Positions 36,348 through 49,325 of a stretch of DNA of 64,000 nt are shown here, one piece after another; within the stretch, counting starts at the first letter, position 1; each line of letters begins with the position of its first letter. Source of the stretch: Epiperipatus broadwayi. Its lineage: Eukaryota > Onychophora > Udeonychophora > Euonychophora > Peripatidae. The notes under the pieces were generated by a model that was not told the DNA's origin, did not search any database, and was given only the letters and a program-made list of their open reading frames with translations. Location of the stretch: NCBI GenBank assembly GCA_028023455.1, contig JAQFVV010000316.1, positions 558,001 to 622,000 of the forward strand, written 5' to 3'. The position numbers were made by a program, and so were the translations under genes.

Positions 36348-36476
36348 CAAAGCAAAACTCTCCATACAGTAGTGCCGCCCTGTGCCAACCAAAATAATCA
36401 ATGGATGCCAGAAGGCTTGTGCATAAAATCCCTATCTAGTGCCTACTCATCAAATATCCCCAGAGTAGTTTTAAAA
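36348..36476 (-). mobile_element. HHR-1 retroelement, 5'-truncated
   Basis: Only the 129 bp from inside the ribozyme to the unit end is present in sense orientation. It is flanked by TTAATTTTAAA duplications (36337-36347 and 36477-36487). Truncation at the 5' side with retained 3' end is what target-primed reverse transcription produces. Confidence 0.8.
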
Positions 36477-36767
36477 TTAATTTTAAAAGCTTGATGATAA
36501 TCAAACCAAACACTTGGGATTATTCTTATTTGTAATCAAATTCTTTTTAGAGTATTGATTACATTACTTAATACATTATCTAATACATAAAAAATATTGC
36601 AAAAGCATCTAATATGTCACAGGTAGCTTATATTTATTGAGGTCCATGGTACAAATCATTACAATGATTGTCACATCCTGCTTTAGAGAATTTGATTGGA
36701 TTTCCTCTGTATTTATTTAACTTTCTCCATTATAACTCTAAATTCTACGATGTTTGTTTAACTAATG

Positions 36768-37090
36768 CCATATAATATTAAATTATCCATGCAGTTTACT
36801 GCTGTTACACAATGCTTTATTTACCACCCTCTTTTACAGCTTACAGTTTCAATTGCCCAAGCAATCTTCTTCAGAACTTTTATATGTTACACAATACTTT
36901 ATTTACCACCCTCTTTTAGGATTTACAGTTTTGATTGCTCCCACAATCTTCTTCAGAACTTTTATATTTTTTTATATAAAAGTTCTGAAAAGAATTGCAG
37001 GGGCAATCAAAACTGTAAACTTAAAAGAGGGTGGTAAATAAAGCATTGTGTAACAGTAGTAAAGTGCATGGATAATTGAATATTATATGG
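36768..37090. repeat. Foldback element with internal duplication and ribozyme cores
   Basis: Outer arms CCATATAATATTAAATTATC and its reverse complement at 37065-37090. The left arm carries two tandem copies (period about 83 bp) of a block from TACACAATGCTTTATTTACC to CAGAACTTTTATA; the right arm has one inverted copy. All three blocks hold a hammerhead-like segment; only the first, on the minus strand, has a complete core. Confidence 0.8.
36832..36885 (-). ncRNA. Hammerhead-like ribozyme core in foldback
   Basis: Minus strand: CUGAAGA (complement of 36868-36874), stem II AUUGC/GCAAU extended by a G-U pair, GAAA (complement of 36847-36850), then CUGUA, a possible GUA cleavage site. Stem I is poor in this copy. 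In the inverted copy near 36983-37022 AAGUU can pair with AACUU, suggesting the ancestral pairing, though that copy has a core mutation (CUGAAAA). Confidence 0.5.
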
Positions 37091-39300
37091 AATACATTGG
37101 CAATGCAATAAGAAAAAGTAGTCATATTTAACTAAATAAGCTAATAAATATTATTGTGGTAACAGAATTCCAATAATAATATGCTATATTTAAAACCAAC
37201 AAACTATTTAGTAAAGATTATATATAAACAGTAACAAATACCAATAACCTCATAATAGTCGGAAATATACCCGAGAAAGAATATAAAACTGGTATATTGA
37301 TAAACAAACTCTTTAAATGTGACAAAATATTATTTTTTAAATATATACTTCTAAATGTGAGATTATAATCAAAAATAATAATATTTCAATAATACATACA
37401 TGATAAATACAATTTGTTATGTCATTCAATAATAAATATAAAAAAAGAATATAAGCCATCTCATTCACATTAAACATAAGATTATCCACTCTTTTTTTTT
37501 TTTTTACAATTTCACTAATGGGGAAAAGGAAGAAAATTATAAATTTATTTTTGACACTAAGAACAACAGCAAAAATATTTTCACAAAGAACTGAAACCTC
37601 CTAATCTCTTTTTACACAAATAAGTTATAGATATTCCCTACCAATATTAATAATTTTGGGTGGGTGTATATGGATATTAAAATCTTGTGCAGACAGAAGT
37701 TGACTTTGAGTTCAATCAGTTCCTTTCCCAGATTTCAATGATTTAAAAATGATTGTCATTTGAGTTGTGATCTAAAATATAATCATCTTCTGGGTTCTAA
37801 CAGATCAATTGAGTGATAATTAATTTATAAGTTATTTTATTGTCACCTAATCTTCATTAAAGCAGACAACTCTAGGCAAATCATTTCTGAGTCAGACTAT
37901 TCTCTAGTGATGGCAAACAATAGACCGTTCTTGTTTTATGTTAGGTTTGGAGTGGGAAGTTTTTTCTTCTCCATAAAAAATGATGGCAGATTCATATTTT
38001 AATGGGATTATCTAGAAATATTGATGAAGCTAGATTCAAAAATTTGGGTTTATCATCACTTTAATGATATACATTAATATATATCTTTTTGCATTACTAG
38101 CTAATTTTTCTGGTTTCATTGTATTGTGAAACATACCCACTATACATTGTTTCAAATCTTTCCCTTTTACCCAACTTCTTTTTGGTAGTTTGGAGTTTGT
38201 CTTTAAAATATATGGTAATAGCATTTCTAACTTAGTCTAAGACTAATTAATCTGCCAAATTCACCATTTCTTTATTTTGCTGTAATATCTTATATAAATG
38301 CAAATTATCCATTCTCCTTTGAACACTTTAACTGGATTATTTTACTTGGGTTTGATTATATTTACTTCAGTTTTATTATGTTTTTTTATTATTTTATTAA
38401 TTTTATTGTTTACATTTTAAATGTTATTATTTATATAGTTATGTATTTTATTTTGTTCATTAAATCACAGCTCTAAAGTAGACTCCACAACAATCGAAAC
38501 AGAAGATTGTGTAAGCATATATATATATATATACACACACAATAAAAGGTTTTTTCTAAAAAGTGTTCAAAGTAGAGTGGATAAATTGCACTAATTAATC
38601 TAATCTGATTATGTTTTTGTTTTCCATGTTTTTTATAATTTCTTTAAACCTTATTCCTTATGTTTATTGAAAAGAACTACATTTTCCATAAATCAGTCAT
38701 TAATCTGGACCACCATGTTTGATGTTTTTATTAATTAGATTTTAATTATTTATTGCTTCTTCTGAAAACAAGCTACTTGGCTAATTAATATTTTTCAATA
38801 AATACAGTTTAAGCTTTCCACATATTATCAAATATATGTGTGTGCACAGTTATTTTTTAAAGGTAAATTAAATTTCAATGAATGAAGTTAGCTAATTAAT
38901 TTTTATTATAAATAATCATTACTTTCATCAGTGAAATACCTTTTATGCTATATTTTTGACATTTGCATTTTCAGATTGATCAAACTTAAAGCTGCATGTA
39001 TTCAGAAAACTTACTCTCCTGCCTTCATTTACAATGATTAATTTTTCAACTAATCTGCTTTCAAAAACATTCAGTATAATTTTTTTTTTTACTATTTTCT
39101 TTACATTGTTTATTTTATTTTAATAAATAATTTTCAATTTTTTTCAAAATACACGAGTTTAGTATCACATATTTTACATTATTTAATCTAATAACCACTT
39201 GGGTTTTTTTTCTTCCCTTTTTTAAAATTAATTTTTATGATTATATAAATAATACTAAAATACTTATTCAATGTTATTTTAATTTTCTAATATTCTTCTA
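37091..39300. other. No gene recognised
   Basis: AT-rich; includes a T-run at 37493-37505 and a TA/CA microsatellite at 38518-38540. A possible 40-base exon at 38471-38510 is described in the findings. Confidence 0.5.
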
Positions 39301-39675
39301 AGCCAATAAACATCACATGATCACCATTTCTTATGCATGCTTATATCTGTTATTAAAACAGGCAAAACTCTCCATACGGTACTGCCACTCAGTGCAAGCC
39401 AGAGTAATCAATGGATGCAGAAGGCTTGTGCATAAAATCTCCATCTAGTGACTACTCATCCAATATCCCCAGATTAGATCGTAAGATTTGAGTGCAGTCC
39501 TCTCAGATCCAAGGCTCCTCACTGACAAAGGTTACCAGCCAAAAACTATTCTGGGGATATTGGATCTGTAGGCACTAGATGGAGATTTTATGCATAAGCC
39601 TTCTGGCATCCATGGATTACTCTGGCTTGCATTGAGTGGCACTACTGTATGGAGAGTTTTAACTGTTTTAATAAC
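39301..39675. mobile_element. HHR-1 retroelement, inverted dimer
   Basis: A minus unit (39301-39475) and a plus unit (39476-39675) lie head to head, flanked by 9-bp duplications ATTCTTCTA (39292-39300 and 39676-39684). The plus ribozyme reads CTGACAA and CAAAAAC, so its core is dead; the minus unit is truncated within its ribozyme. The ends pair as ATTAAAACAG/CTGTTTTAAT. Confidence 0.85.
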
Positions 39676-41521
39676 ATTCTTCTACTTTTTATTAATTAAT
39701 CTATTCTCATCATCTACTTTGTGATTCATGGGCATTACAATATAATATAAAAGACTGTGATTTTTTAATTTATTATATAATTTAGTCCCACTAAATTATA
39801 CATGTACTGTTATGCAAGCAGTCAATACTTTACATAATATAGCCTGAAATCACCTTTCAAGACCATGACATACACTCTTTGCCTACTAATAGCAATATAT
39901 TTCTTCCATAGATACTTTCACTTATACTGGACTTGAACCTGGGCATCACTCAAAGAGATTTAAAATGTTTCTAGCAATGGTTTCATGTGTTAACTCAGTT
40001 GAACATAAACAACTCAATCATTAGCAATCAGATATTGAGTATTTGAAACAAAATTATATAATTAACAACATTTTTTTTGACTAAATTTCAAACAGTGAGA
40101 GATTCAGAAAAAAGAGAATTCAGGCCAAATTAATAATTAAATAACATATTTATTTACATATTAGAACATGCCAAATTATAACATAGAAATATAACAAAAC
40201 TTGAATTATTCATGAAGTTATTTTATATAGAATTCATTTAGTCTTAAATAAGAAAATAATAGTTTATATGTCTTTTAAATTTTAACCAGGCTTTGTAAGG
40301 AAAATATAAATCTTACTCCTTTTTGCTTCAGTTTGAGTTTACACTTTGATTTAGTTTTGGCTTATGTTTGACTTAGGTTTTGATTAAGGCCTTTCTTGTG
40401 GTGATCATCCACTTTTTTCTTTTTCTTTTGACAATGCTTAGAGTCTCTAAGAGGTCTTTAATTTCTTCATTTGCAAGGCATGAGCTCAGGAAGACTATTC
40501 TTGCATTAGACTTCAGTTCCCTAGTGGCTTATAGTGTTTTCTCCCAGGACATCTTATATTTTCATCTAAATGTCCAGCAACATTCTTGAATAAAGAACAA
40601 GCAATGTCTCAACAATAGTAGGTTAAGGTTTTGACCACATCACAGGCTATTGATAATTTATAGGAAATGCATGGTGTGAGATTGAATGAACACCACTTCT
40701 AAGAATCTAGAAGGGCATAGTGATGGTAAGACAGCTGCAGTGATTTCAGTATATTGCTTGATCTATAAAACTAGAAATCCACTTTGACAGACACTTCAAT
40801 ATCAGTAACACAACATCAAAACCAACAAACACAGAATAATTGAATTAATAACAATTTATTAGCTTTAATACCTTTGACCAACCATTGTCCTGGGCATCAG
40901 CCATGATAATCATTTTTCCATTTCATAAAATTAATTAGCCTTCTTTTTAATTCCATTACTTATCTAATTGGTTTACTGATTTACCAACCTACAGTGAAAG
41001 TAACTTAATCCCTTCTTTCTTGATTAGATAATAATTTCACAAAAAAAATTTACATTTTATTTCTTTTTAAAATTAATATTTTGGCTTAAAATATTTCATA
41101 ACTAAAGTAAATTTATAATTAACACAATTTTATATCTCCCGCCCCCTTTTTTTTTTTTCATTTTCATTGTACATCATAACATTTTGAATTCGTAGTTTTG
41201 AAAGAGAGGGTAAGCAATTATTATTGGCTTTATTTGGCAAGCCATTACTTTTTTTAGGTTTTCTTATGATAGAATATCTAATTAAAACTCACAAATGATC
41301 CTTACAGTTTCATTCAAAATTTTATAATTTTTCTTTCTTCTATTTTTCCTTTATTTTAAGACTGGTATAATTTGATCAGAATTTTTCTTTCATTTTTTTG
41401 TAAAATTCTAAGCCAGTCTTTTCTCTATTTCAAAATGTCTCCCTTCTCTAATTACTATTATAATGATTATTTAAATGGTCTATGTTAGATAGCCCTTTTC
41501 ATTAAAAAAAATCTATATACT
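39676..41521. other. No gene recognised
   Basis: Mostly AT-rich. 40380-40590 is open on the plus strand with a hydrophobic N-terminus, but it resembles nothing known to me and lacks other coding support. A T-run lies at 41149-41158. Confidence 0.5.
39905..39992 (-). repeat. tRNA-like segment, possible decayed SINE
   Basis: Minus strand has GAGTTAACACATGAAACC (A-box-like) and about 35 bp later CAGGTTCAAGTCCAGT, an excellent B box. The spacing fits a tRNA-derived SINE head; no acceptor stem is visible. Confidence 0.45.
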
Positions 41522-42124
41522 TGTTATAGTCCTCCCTTTTCTCAAAAGTAGACTATTCCAGATGCTTCCTTATCTGATTGGATCAAGCATTGTTTGCCCA
41601 GGCCAATAGGCTGATGTGTAGATAAAAGCATAGCCAATGATTATTACAGGCCAATAAGCAATGGTGCTTGCTGAATCCGAAGGTTTTCAATAAGGTCAGG
41701 GATCTGGGTATAAGCCTTTTGTGAGAATCAAGGAAGAACGTGTCTAACCTGAAAAGACTCTTTGCGTTCTCCCAGGAAGCTCTGCTAACCTAAACAGCAG
41801 CAAGTATTCCCATTTAGATCTACACAGCTAGGCAAGTCCCACAGAGACCGGACGCTGCTAAGATCACTCTTGGATCAAGGCAAGCTGTCTTGTACAGCTG
41901 GAAGAGTCATAGACCCTACCTGTGAGGCAAGCCATCAGGTGTGGCTGGAAGCGGCAGGCAGAACCCAGAGTTTACGTGAAACTCCAATATTCAACTTGTA
42001 AATATTCATTTGTAGATATTGTATATATTTGTACCCAATAAATATATTAATTGTAATACTTGTTTCAGTATTATTTTACATTATTTACTGTTGGTTGGGT
42101 CTGTAATCCTGACCAAACACAACA
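41522..42124 (+). repeat. Solo LTR
   Basis: Begins TGTTATAGTCC and ends CCAAACACAACA, with 5-bp flanks ATACT/ATACC. It contains CCAAT-like boxes (41600-41660), GGGTATAAGCC as a TATA block (41706) and CCAATAAATA as poly(A) signal (42036), the order expected in an LTR. It is more GC-rich than its surroundings. A diverged relative lies at 47430-48019. No internal domain adjoins it. Confidence 0.75.
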
Positions 42125-43616
42125 ATACCTTTATGCAACTTGTCTATTTTATGTATTTGTTACAAAACATATATTTCAGTAACTCTAATTATTGTGGTAA
42201 TTTATTCCGACTTAATTGTTTCATAAATAAATTTATAAATAATTTGTTTTATTTATATTTCTAGAAAATTCAGTTGAGTTTTTTTTATAAAGTCAATCAT
42301 TTTTTTAAAAAGTATGATCTTTGCATGATAACCTAAACTGAAAATGTTCTTTCTAGTTTTTTTTTGTTTTCAGTCAGGAATTAAAAAATTTTATGGCATT
42401 ACTCATTGATTTAAAAAAAGATTAGTATCTTTTGAACTTCTGTTATTTTTTATATAAATTATTTAATATGATATAAAATGTACCTCATTACAAATGTGAC
42501 TGTTTTCTTTGTTGGTTTGAATTACTATGCTATTTATTACTTTGGTTAATTACACGAAATGACTTAATAGTAAATTGAAATTAAACATTTACATGTTTTT
42601 TGGTTTTTTTCATTGTTTTTAGTCTGACTGTAAAGATTGTTGAATAAATGTTTTTTTAGCTTTCCTAAATGGAAAAAGAAAGATTCATTGAATTCTATAA
42701 TTATCTAACTTAAAATTAATAAATAAATGAAGAATAAAAAAATTTTTTTAGAAAGTAGTTGAATTGTTTTATGTTAATTATTTTTAGTTTGTTATTAAAA
42801 GTAAAACAGAAGAGGGCTTAATATTTGCTGAGCATGAAAGAACTGCTGGCCATGCCTCTCAACCAACAAGTGCCAAAATTATCTGCACTGAAAAAAAAAA
42901 AAACTAAACGTAAGATCAAAGAAGCCTGCTATATATTATGCATCCCCACAGCTATAAACAAAAGAGAAGCTTGCTTCTGCATTTCCAAAAAAATGGATGC
43001 TGTAGTCAATTTGTATAAATTTACATAAAGCTTTATTACAAGCATTTCTCAATTGGTAACGAGCTATGATTATGGGAACTTAGACTTCCCAAAAGCGCTC
43101 AGATGATTAATTAAGATTATTAATTACTACACTATATAGCTTCATTATATGTGCATAAAGCATAATTATAGAGTTGCAAGTATTTATATTTTGGAATTAA
43201 ATTTACTCATTTGTAGTTATAGGCTGAATAGGACTGCTTAGAACAATCAAAATATTTCTAACATTACAATAAAATAATTTAATTATAATATAGTTAAAAT
43301 ATTTTTGTTCGTTTTATTATAATTTTTTGATTTTATTGTACTTATAAAAAAAGATAGACATTGGAATCATGATCAATCAGTTTTCAGAGAAATGGAGAAG
43401 ATAAACAATAGATATATAAAAATCGTAGAATGAAAATACATTAAAAATTACACATCAGTGAATATTTAATGATTATATTTTATGTGTAAAGTACAACTTA
43501 ATTATTGACTTTGAATACAAATTAAACATTATAATTTATAAATATTCCATGTTTATTATCTGCAATATATATATATAGTACAAATATATAATTTTAGTAT
43601 CACAGTAATTATAATA
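42125..43616. other. No gene recognised
   Basis: AT-rich; open stretches such as 42825-43028 have no other support. The element that follows starts after a TA. Confidence 0.5.
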
Positions 43617-44662
43617 CACCTGGGTCTCATTTTACGCGATAGATAGGTTCCTCAGAAAACACGCGCAAATAAAATCGCGCAAAAATAGATGTAACTTACA
43701 TTGAAAAAGGGGGGATGTGGTCTGTGATTTTTCAAAATTCGTGTAAAAGGAAAGCACCAACGTAAAATTACTTTAAAATTCGCGCAAAAAAAAAAATAAG
43801 GAAATAAAATATGACTAATAAAAAATTTCAAATTTGAAAAAAATTGATACAAGACAAACTTTTTTTAACTATAATATTTAATTTTATTCAAAATAATATA
43901 TTTTTATGCATAATTTACAGTACAGTAATTTACATTTTTTTATACATGTTTTAATTATTATCGCTATTTGGCGAAAAACATGTTCGTTTGTGTCAATGGT
44001 TTTCTGGTGACAACATAATTAGTAATTAATCTTTGAGATGATGATTTTATTAATTGTTTATGAAACTAACAACTAAAAATTAAATTCTTATTTTTGTCTT
44101 TAATTTTTTAATTTTTAATTCCGTTTAAAAATCAAATTTCACATCACATTAATTTCAAGTCGCCGTAAATAATTTTTAAATGGTTAATTACAATTAAAAA
44201 TCAGATTTTAATTTTTAATTGTCAAATTTAATTGTGCCCACTGCTTTACTCACCTTTTAAAAATAAACTTGTGGACACTAAATGATTAATAATTGATTAT
44301 GTTCTTTTTTAAAAAGCAAAAACAGAATGTGATTTAAAATGCAAAATTAACACGCACAACGTTTGAACAAATTTACATTATAATCTTGTAAAATTTAATG
44401 TGTGTATACATAAAATGTGGAAATCATGATTTTAATTTCATTACTGCATAAAATCTTACTATTATAAAGCACTGAAAATATTGAAATTACTAAGATGAAA
44501 GTCGAATTTCAATAATGTGATATTACTTTCAATATAACGTAAGTGCACGAAATTTATTATTTAAAGTAATAGCGCATTATCGGAGTTCTACTTCCGGTGA
44601 AACATGAATCGCGTAACTTCAAAATCATGTTAAATAAGTCTGTGTAAAAAAAGACCCAGGTG
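43617..44662. mobile_element. TA-flanked MITE, pogo/Tigger-like
   Basis: 1,046 bp with inverted ends CACCTGGGTCTCATTTTA and CACCTGGGTCTTTTTTTA (reverse complement of the right end), flanked by TA on both sides. Subterminal sequence is rich in CGCG and CGCAAA words. TA duplication and ends of this kind suggest the Tc1/mariner superfamily, pogo branch. It has no transposase. A second copy at 59587-62350 carries an insertion. Confidence 0.8.
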
Positions 44663-47429
44663 TATACTAAAAATTTAGAGTTAATATTAATTACACTGAG
44701 AAAATTGATTAGTTTTTAAAATTATTTTATTTAATCATTCATTTATAATAAAAAGTAATTAATTAATTTATTTTAATTTTATAAAAAACTGGCATTTATT
44801 ATAAATTTTGTACATGAAATAATTGTTGAAAAAAGGAAATGTAAATATTGTACATAAACAAAAAAAACTGACTTTTTTAAAGAATGAAAAAAAAAGGGAC
44901 GTGAAGCAAAACATTTCTTTCTTTCTTTTTTTAAAAAAGGTAAAATAAAACACTAATCTTTAAACTCAATTTAATAAAAACATAATTTACAAGTGAAATT
45001 TTCATTAATAATTCTTAATCAGAAGGTAATCAGCCGTTGACATACACTGTTTATTCATGTTACTAATACACTGATAGTATAGTGAATATGCAGCACACTC
45101 TCAAAGTCAAACACAAGATAGAGACTTTTCAAAGATAAGAATGACCATCTTATTTTTGTACCTAAATGCAATTATATAGGCCAATCTAAAGCATCCCAGA
45201 ATGAGAGCATAAAGATTTAATCTTTGTAACTTTAGGTCTATTACATTATAAATTTATAGTTCCACCCAGTGAAATTTTCAAATTTATAACTGGTAAATAT
45301 TAAATGACATTAGAATGAATTTAATAAATTATGTTATCAAATTGATTATTATTTATTACTGTGCTAAGCTACATTAAAAGTGAATGAAATTAATGATAAG
45401 CTTAACTACTCCTGTTTTGGCTAACAAATAGAAATTTTTGGTGGTTCCATCTACAATAAAGAGAATAAATGATACCAACACCAAATGATATTCTCAAAGA
45501 CCTACTGCATGCTTTATCATATATAAATTGTTTTCATAATTTTTTTAACAAGACTTAACTCAGTGTTATTGATTCATAATCTGGATTCAGTCTGGTAAAT
45601 TTTGCATGGGTTTCTTTTTTACTTTAATTTTTAGCGATACGAATTGTTTGAATTTATTTTATGTTAGTCTTTGTTGTTATTGTAAGAATCCATATTGTTC
45701 ACTCTAGACCATGGAGGTTGAAGCTATTATTAATAGTTATTAATGCATATATAAGTGATTAGAGATGGTTGAAATATCATGATATAATCTTTCGTGAATC
45801 TTTTAGACGTTTAGCACCTCCTTGGTATCTGATGACATAGCTTCACAGCAGGTTAATTCAAAGGAATTTGTGCCAACACTAATATGAAACAAGTATTCGT
45901 CCCACCCCCAATATTTGCACAATAATCTGTAAAAATGCTTAATAATTCTATGATGTTGGATTATGAAACAAAAAATAATAATTTAAAAACGATATTATTT
46001 CTGCGGGCAACTAGTAGAATACGTGCAAACTGTTTTGCTTACAGTATTAGATGAATCTACAGTGAGTATTAAATAATTACAGTTTTTATACTGATAAAAA
46101 TATTACATGCTTAATTTACATATATACGTAGCCATTCACATACATTTATTAAGCTTGCTACAAATCTTTATTTTCAAAACTTTGTCAATTTAAAAATAAT
46201 AATAATAATAAAAAGAGGTCGCTTCTTTCATACTTTAATTAGGTCATGCGTGTTGATGACTTATTCTAAATTTTTACAAAAATTTGAAACCCATTATACT
46301 AAGTTTTGATCAACCACAATTATTTTCAATATTCCTAAAAAAAAAAAAGCTTTTAATGTATATATTATCATCATTATTAGGAAATAATTAATAGCATGAC
46401 AACATTTTAATTAAGAACATTTTAAATAAATATTGGATACGTTCACAATTCATCAATAAATTACATTATTATCATTTTTTTTAAAAAAAACAAAACAACA
46501 AACTTTCCAGATATCTTATGATAAATAACAATTTCTAAAAGATATTTTAAACAAGGAATAAACAATAATGCTAAATTTATTTGTTTTCTTCATGTTAAAT
46601 AAATATAGAACAATATACTGATAGAGGGGGAAATGTTCCATAATAACTTCATAGATAATGATAAACGTTTAATTTAATTATTCTATCCTAATTAAAATCT
46701 ACTATTTTTTGTTTTAAAATTAAAAGTTTAATGAATTGTAGGAATCTAGAAATAACTAATTTAACATTTATTTTTTAAATATAGAAAGCTTTGTTGTAAT
46801 GTTAAAATCGACAATAAATGAACAAACCGAAGCTAAAAAACAAAACAAAAAAACCTCTAAGTAAATACATTTTATATAGAATTAAATAAAAAAAACATTT
46901 CTCAAAAATTATGATAAATATATTTTAAATTTAATTTTTATTCTATGTTTTTACTATTCAAAATGATATTAAAAGTTATTTTAAAAATCAAATTTATATA
47001 TATTGTAATTTTTTTTAAAGTTAAATGCTACTTGTACTTATTTTGTTTAGTAGATTTGAATGGATTGGAATAAAACAAATGGTCAAATGGTTTGTTTTTT
47101 CAAGGCAGTAGCATAATTAAAATTTTTGGACTTCTATACAAAACCTTTTTTAATAAAAATAATATATATCTTAATACTTTTATTAACATCCTTTAATTTA
47201 TTGAATAACCGGTTAAAACGCTCTTGAAGAATGCATATATACTGTTTTGATTTGTTTTACAATAATTAAGCCACTGTTAAGAGATCATGGATTGAGCTTC
47301 AATCCAGAGACCTATAACTATTGATTAAAACGTTTTGAGTATGGCACTTTACACAAAATTATTCAGGCATGAATTGTTATTTAATAGAACAAATAAAGGT
47401 AAAATTTTGATAGGTTAAAATATATATAT
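44663..47429. other. No gene recognised
   Basis: 2.8 kb of AT-rich sequence; no termini, coding signal or long repeat found. Confidence 0.5.
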
Positions 47430-48019
47430 AATAATAGCTGCCATATCTCACCTTGGCCTCAGAAATTGACTAGTCCAGATTCCATCATTATCCAATTGGA
47501 TTGAGTATTCATTGCCTCTAACTAATGGGTAAACATAAATAAAACATAGCCATTGGTTAGTATAGGCGAATAGGCAATGATGCTCTCTGAATCCAATTGC
47601 TTCCAGCAAAGTTGGGGATCTGATAATAAATAGTCGGCCCTTTTTGGAGGTAAGGAGAGAACACCGGTCTAACCTAAGGGATGAAACACGTTATCCATTG
47701 AAATCCACTAACAGTGAGCATTTATTTCTATTACAGTCATTATGCTATAGATCTATGCAATGAGGCAAGTCCACAATGGACTGGAAGATGCTAAGAACAG
47801 AGCTGACTCAAGGCAAGCTGTCTGGTACAACTGGAAGAGTCATTGGACAAACTCACAAGGTAGGCTGTTACATACAGCTGGAAGTGAGTAGAGTCTTTCA
47901 GGCATGTTGTATATTATGTAAATATATTTAATCATAATAAACCATATTAATTGAACTTCAGGTGGTCATATTTTTTTGTTACTGCAGGTTTGAGTCTGCA
48001 ATCCAGACCAAACATAACA
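47430..48019 (+). repeat. Solo LTR, relative of 41522-42124
   Basis: Colinear with the other copy over most of its length: GGCAAGCTGTCT...ACTGGAAGAGTCAT, CAAGTCC, GGGGATCTG and the ending CCAAACATAACA. Divergence is high, so the two insertions are old. Left boundary approximate; the target duplication is unclear. Confidence 0.7.
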
Positions 48020-48214
48020 TAATTGGCACAGTATTTTTCTCCATGATTGGAAAAATAGAGTAAATATGCAGATGTGCAATTAAAAACATACAATGAATTT
48101 ATAATACAGTAATTATTAAAATCTAGCTTTTTGTTATTCTTAATTGAATATAGAAGACAAGATAAGGGTAATAGAATATTGATACTATGAGCAAATAACA
48201 AAGCTATATGTGTT

Positions 48215-48490
48215 TAGGCAATCAGCGCCACCTAGGTTCTTGGTATCTGCTGATAGCAGATGATGTAAGCTAAATGGGCTTACACACTGTGACCAGCGCC
48301 ACCAAGCAGGCTGCTTTGCTGCCAGCCAGGAATATTCCTGTGCTTACGCATTGTGAACAGTGTCACCTTTGGGCTGGAATTTGCAATGCTGCATTTGGGT
48401 CCCCTACTCTAAGTATTTCTGTGGTTGACCCTGACCAGTGCCTCTGGTGGCCACATGGGTCAAAAGTCACAAGTACCAAATTGCATTTCA
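48215..48490. repeat. Array of four units with CTCF-like motifs
   Basis: Units of about 65-77 bp begin around 48223, 48293, 48358 and 48435, each centred on CAGCGCCACCTAGG or a decayed form. Sister array at 55600-55880. The array is much more GC-rich than its surroundings. The reverse complement of the core resembles the CTCF consensus CCASYAGRKGGCRS. Confidence 0.7.
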
Positions 48491-48954
48491 AATAATGAAG
48501 TTTTTATATTATTTTCTTATCCATAAATGTAAATCGTTAATATTTTCAGCAAAAAAGTATGGAGGCTAAATTTTACAATCATAGTATGAATGTAAATGAT
48601 ATATTTATAAATGATGTTGGACAAAATTATATATAAAAAAAATTGATGTCTACTAAAAAAATTTTTTAATTAGGTTCGAAAAAAATTAAAAACTTTCCCT
48701 AACAAGTAACCTCTATAAGATAAGCGAGCAAGCCATAAAAGTTACAAGTATGGGAACTATATGGATAATCTATAAAGCTTGGTAATTGCTAAAATGGATT
48801 TTTATTCTCTACTAAAGCATTGGGGAAAAATCAGTCATGATTAAACTGTTATAGAAATGTAAGTGAAGGTAAAGCTATCCTTCTTGAAGAACTTAATTAA
48901 ATATGTTTCAAATATTTGATGATTATTTGTTTTATGCAAATAACATGTATTGTT
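48491..48954. other. No gene recognised
   Basis: AT-rich spacer; its last 13 bases are the left target duplication of the next element. Confidence 0.5.
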
Positions 48955-49039
48955 AAAACAGGCAAAACTCTCTATACAGTAGTGCAATCAGTACAAGCCA
49001 AAGTAATCAATAGATGCCAGAAGGCTTGTGCATAAGTGC

Positions 49040-49110
49040 CTACTCATCCAATATCCGCAGACTAGTTTCTAGCTTGTGGCGTTCATCAGTGAGAAGTGTT
49101 GGATCTGAGA
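49040..49110 (-). ncRNA. Type I hammerhead ribozyme (HHR-1), core intact
   Basis: CUGAUGA (complement of 49083-49089), GAAAC (GAAA at 49066-49069), UAGUC with GUC site ending at 49060. Stem I pairs UUCUCA with UGCGGA at five of six positions. First of two in direct tandem. Confidence 0.72.
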
Positions 49111-49267
49111 ACACTGCACCTAGATCTTAGGATCTCCACCATTTCTTATGCTTGCTCAAGCTGTTCACACAGGCAAAACTCTCCATACAGTAGGGTCACT
49201 CAGTACAAGCCAAAGTAGTCAATGGATGTCAGAAGGCTTATGCATAAAATTCCTATCTAGTGCCTAT

Positions 49268-49325
49268 TCATCCAATACCTGCAGACTAGTTTCTAGCTTG
49301 TGGCTTTCATCAGTGAGGAGCCTTG
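49268..49325 (-). ncRNA. Type I hammerhead ribozyme (HHR-1), core intact
   Basis: CUGAUGA (complement of 49307-49313), GAAAC (GAAA at 49290-49293) and UAGUC. Stem I pairs CCUCA with UGCAGG if one C is bulged. The core is 224 bp from that of the neighbouring unit, so a read-through transcript cut at both would release an RNA of about 224 nt. Confidence 0.7.

Noticed and set aside
40380-40589. A small membrane protein gene
   Set aside because: The hydrophobic start comes from a T-rich run. There is no start context, splice site or family resemblance to support it.
41522-48019. A full-length LTR retrotransposon bounded by the two similar LTRs
   Set aside because: No primer-binding site, polypurine tract or pol trace lies between them. 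The first LTR has its own likely 5-bp duplication, and the two LTRs are too diverged to be a pair.
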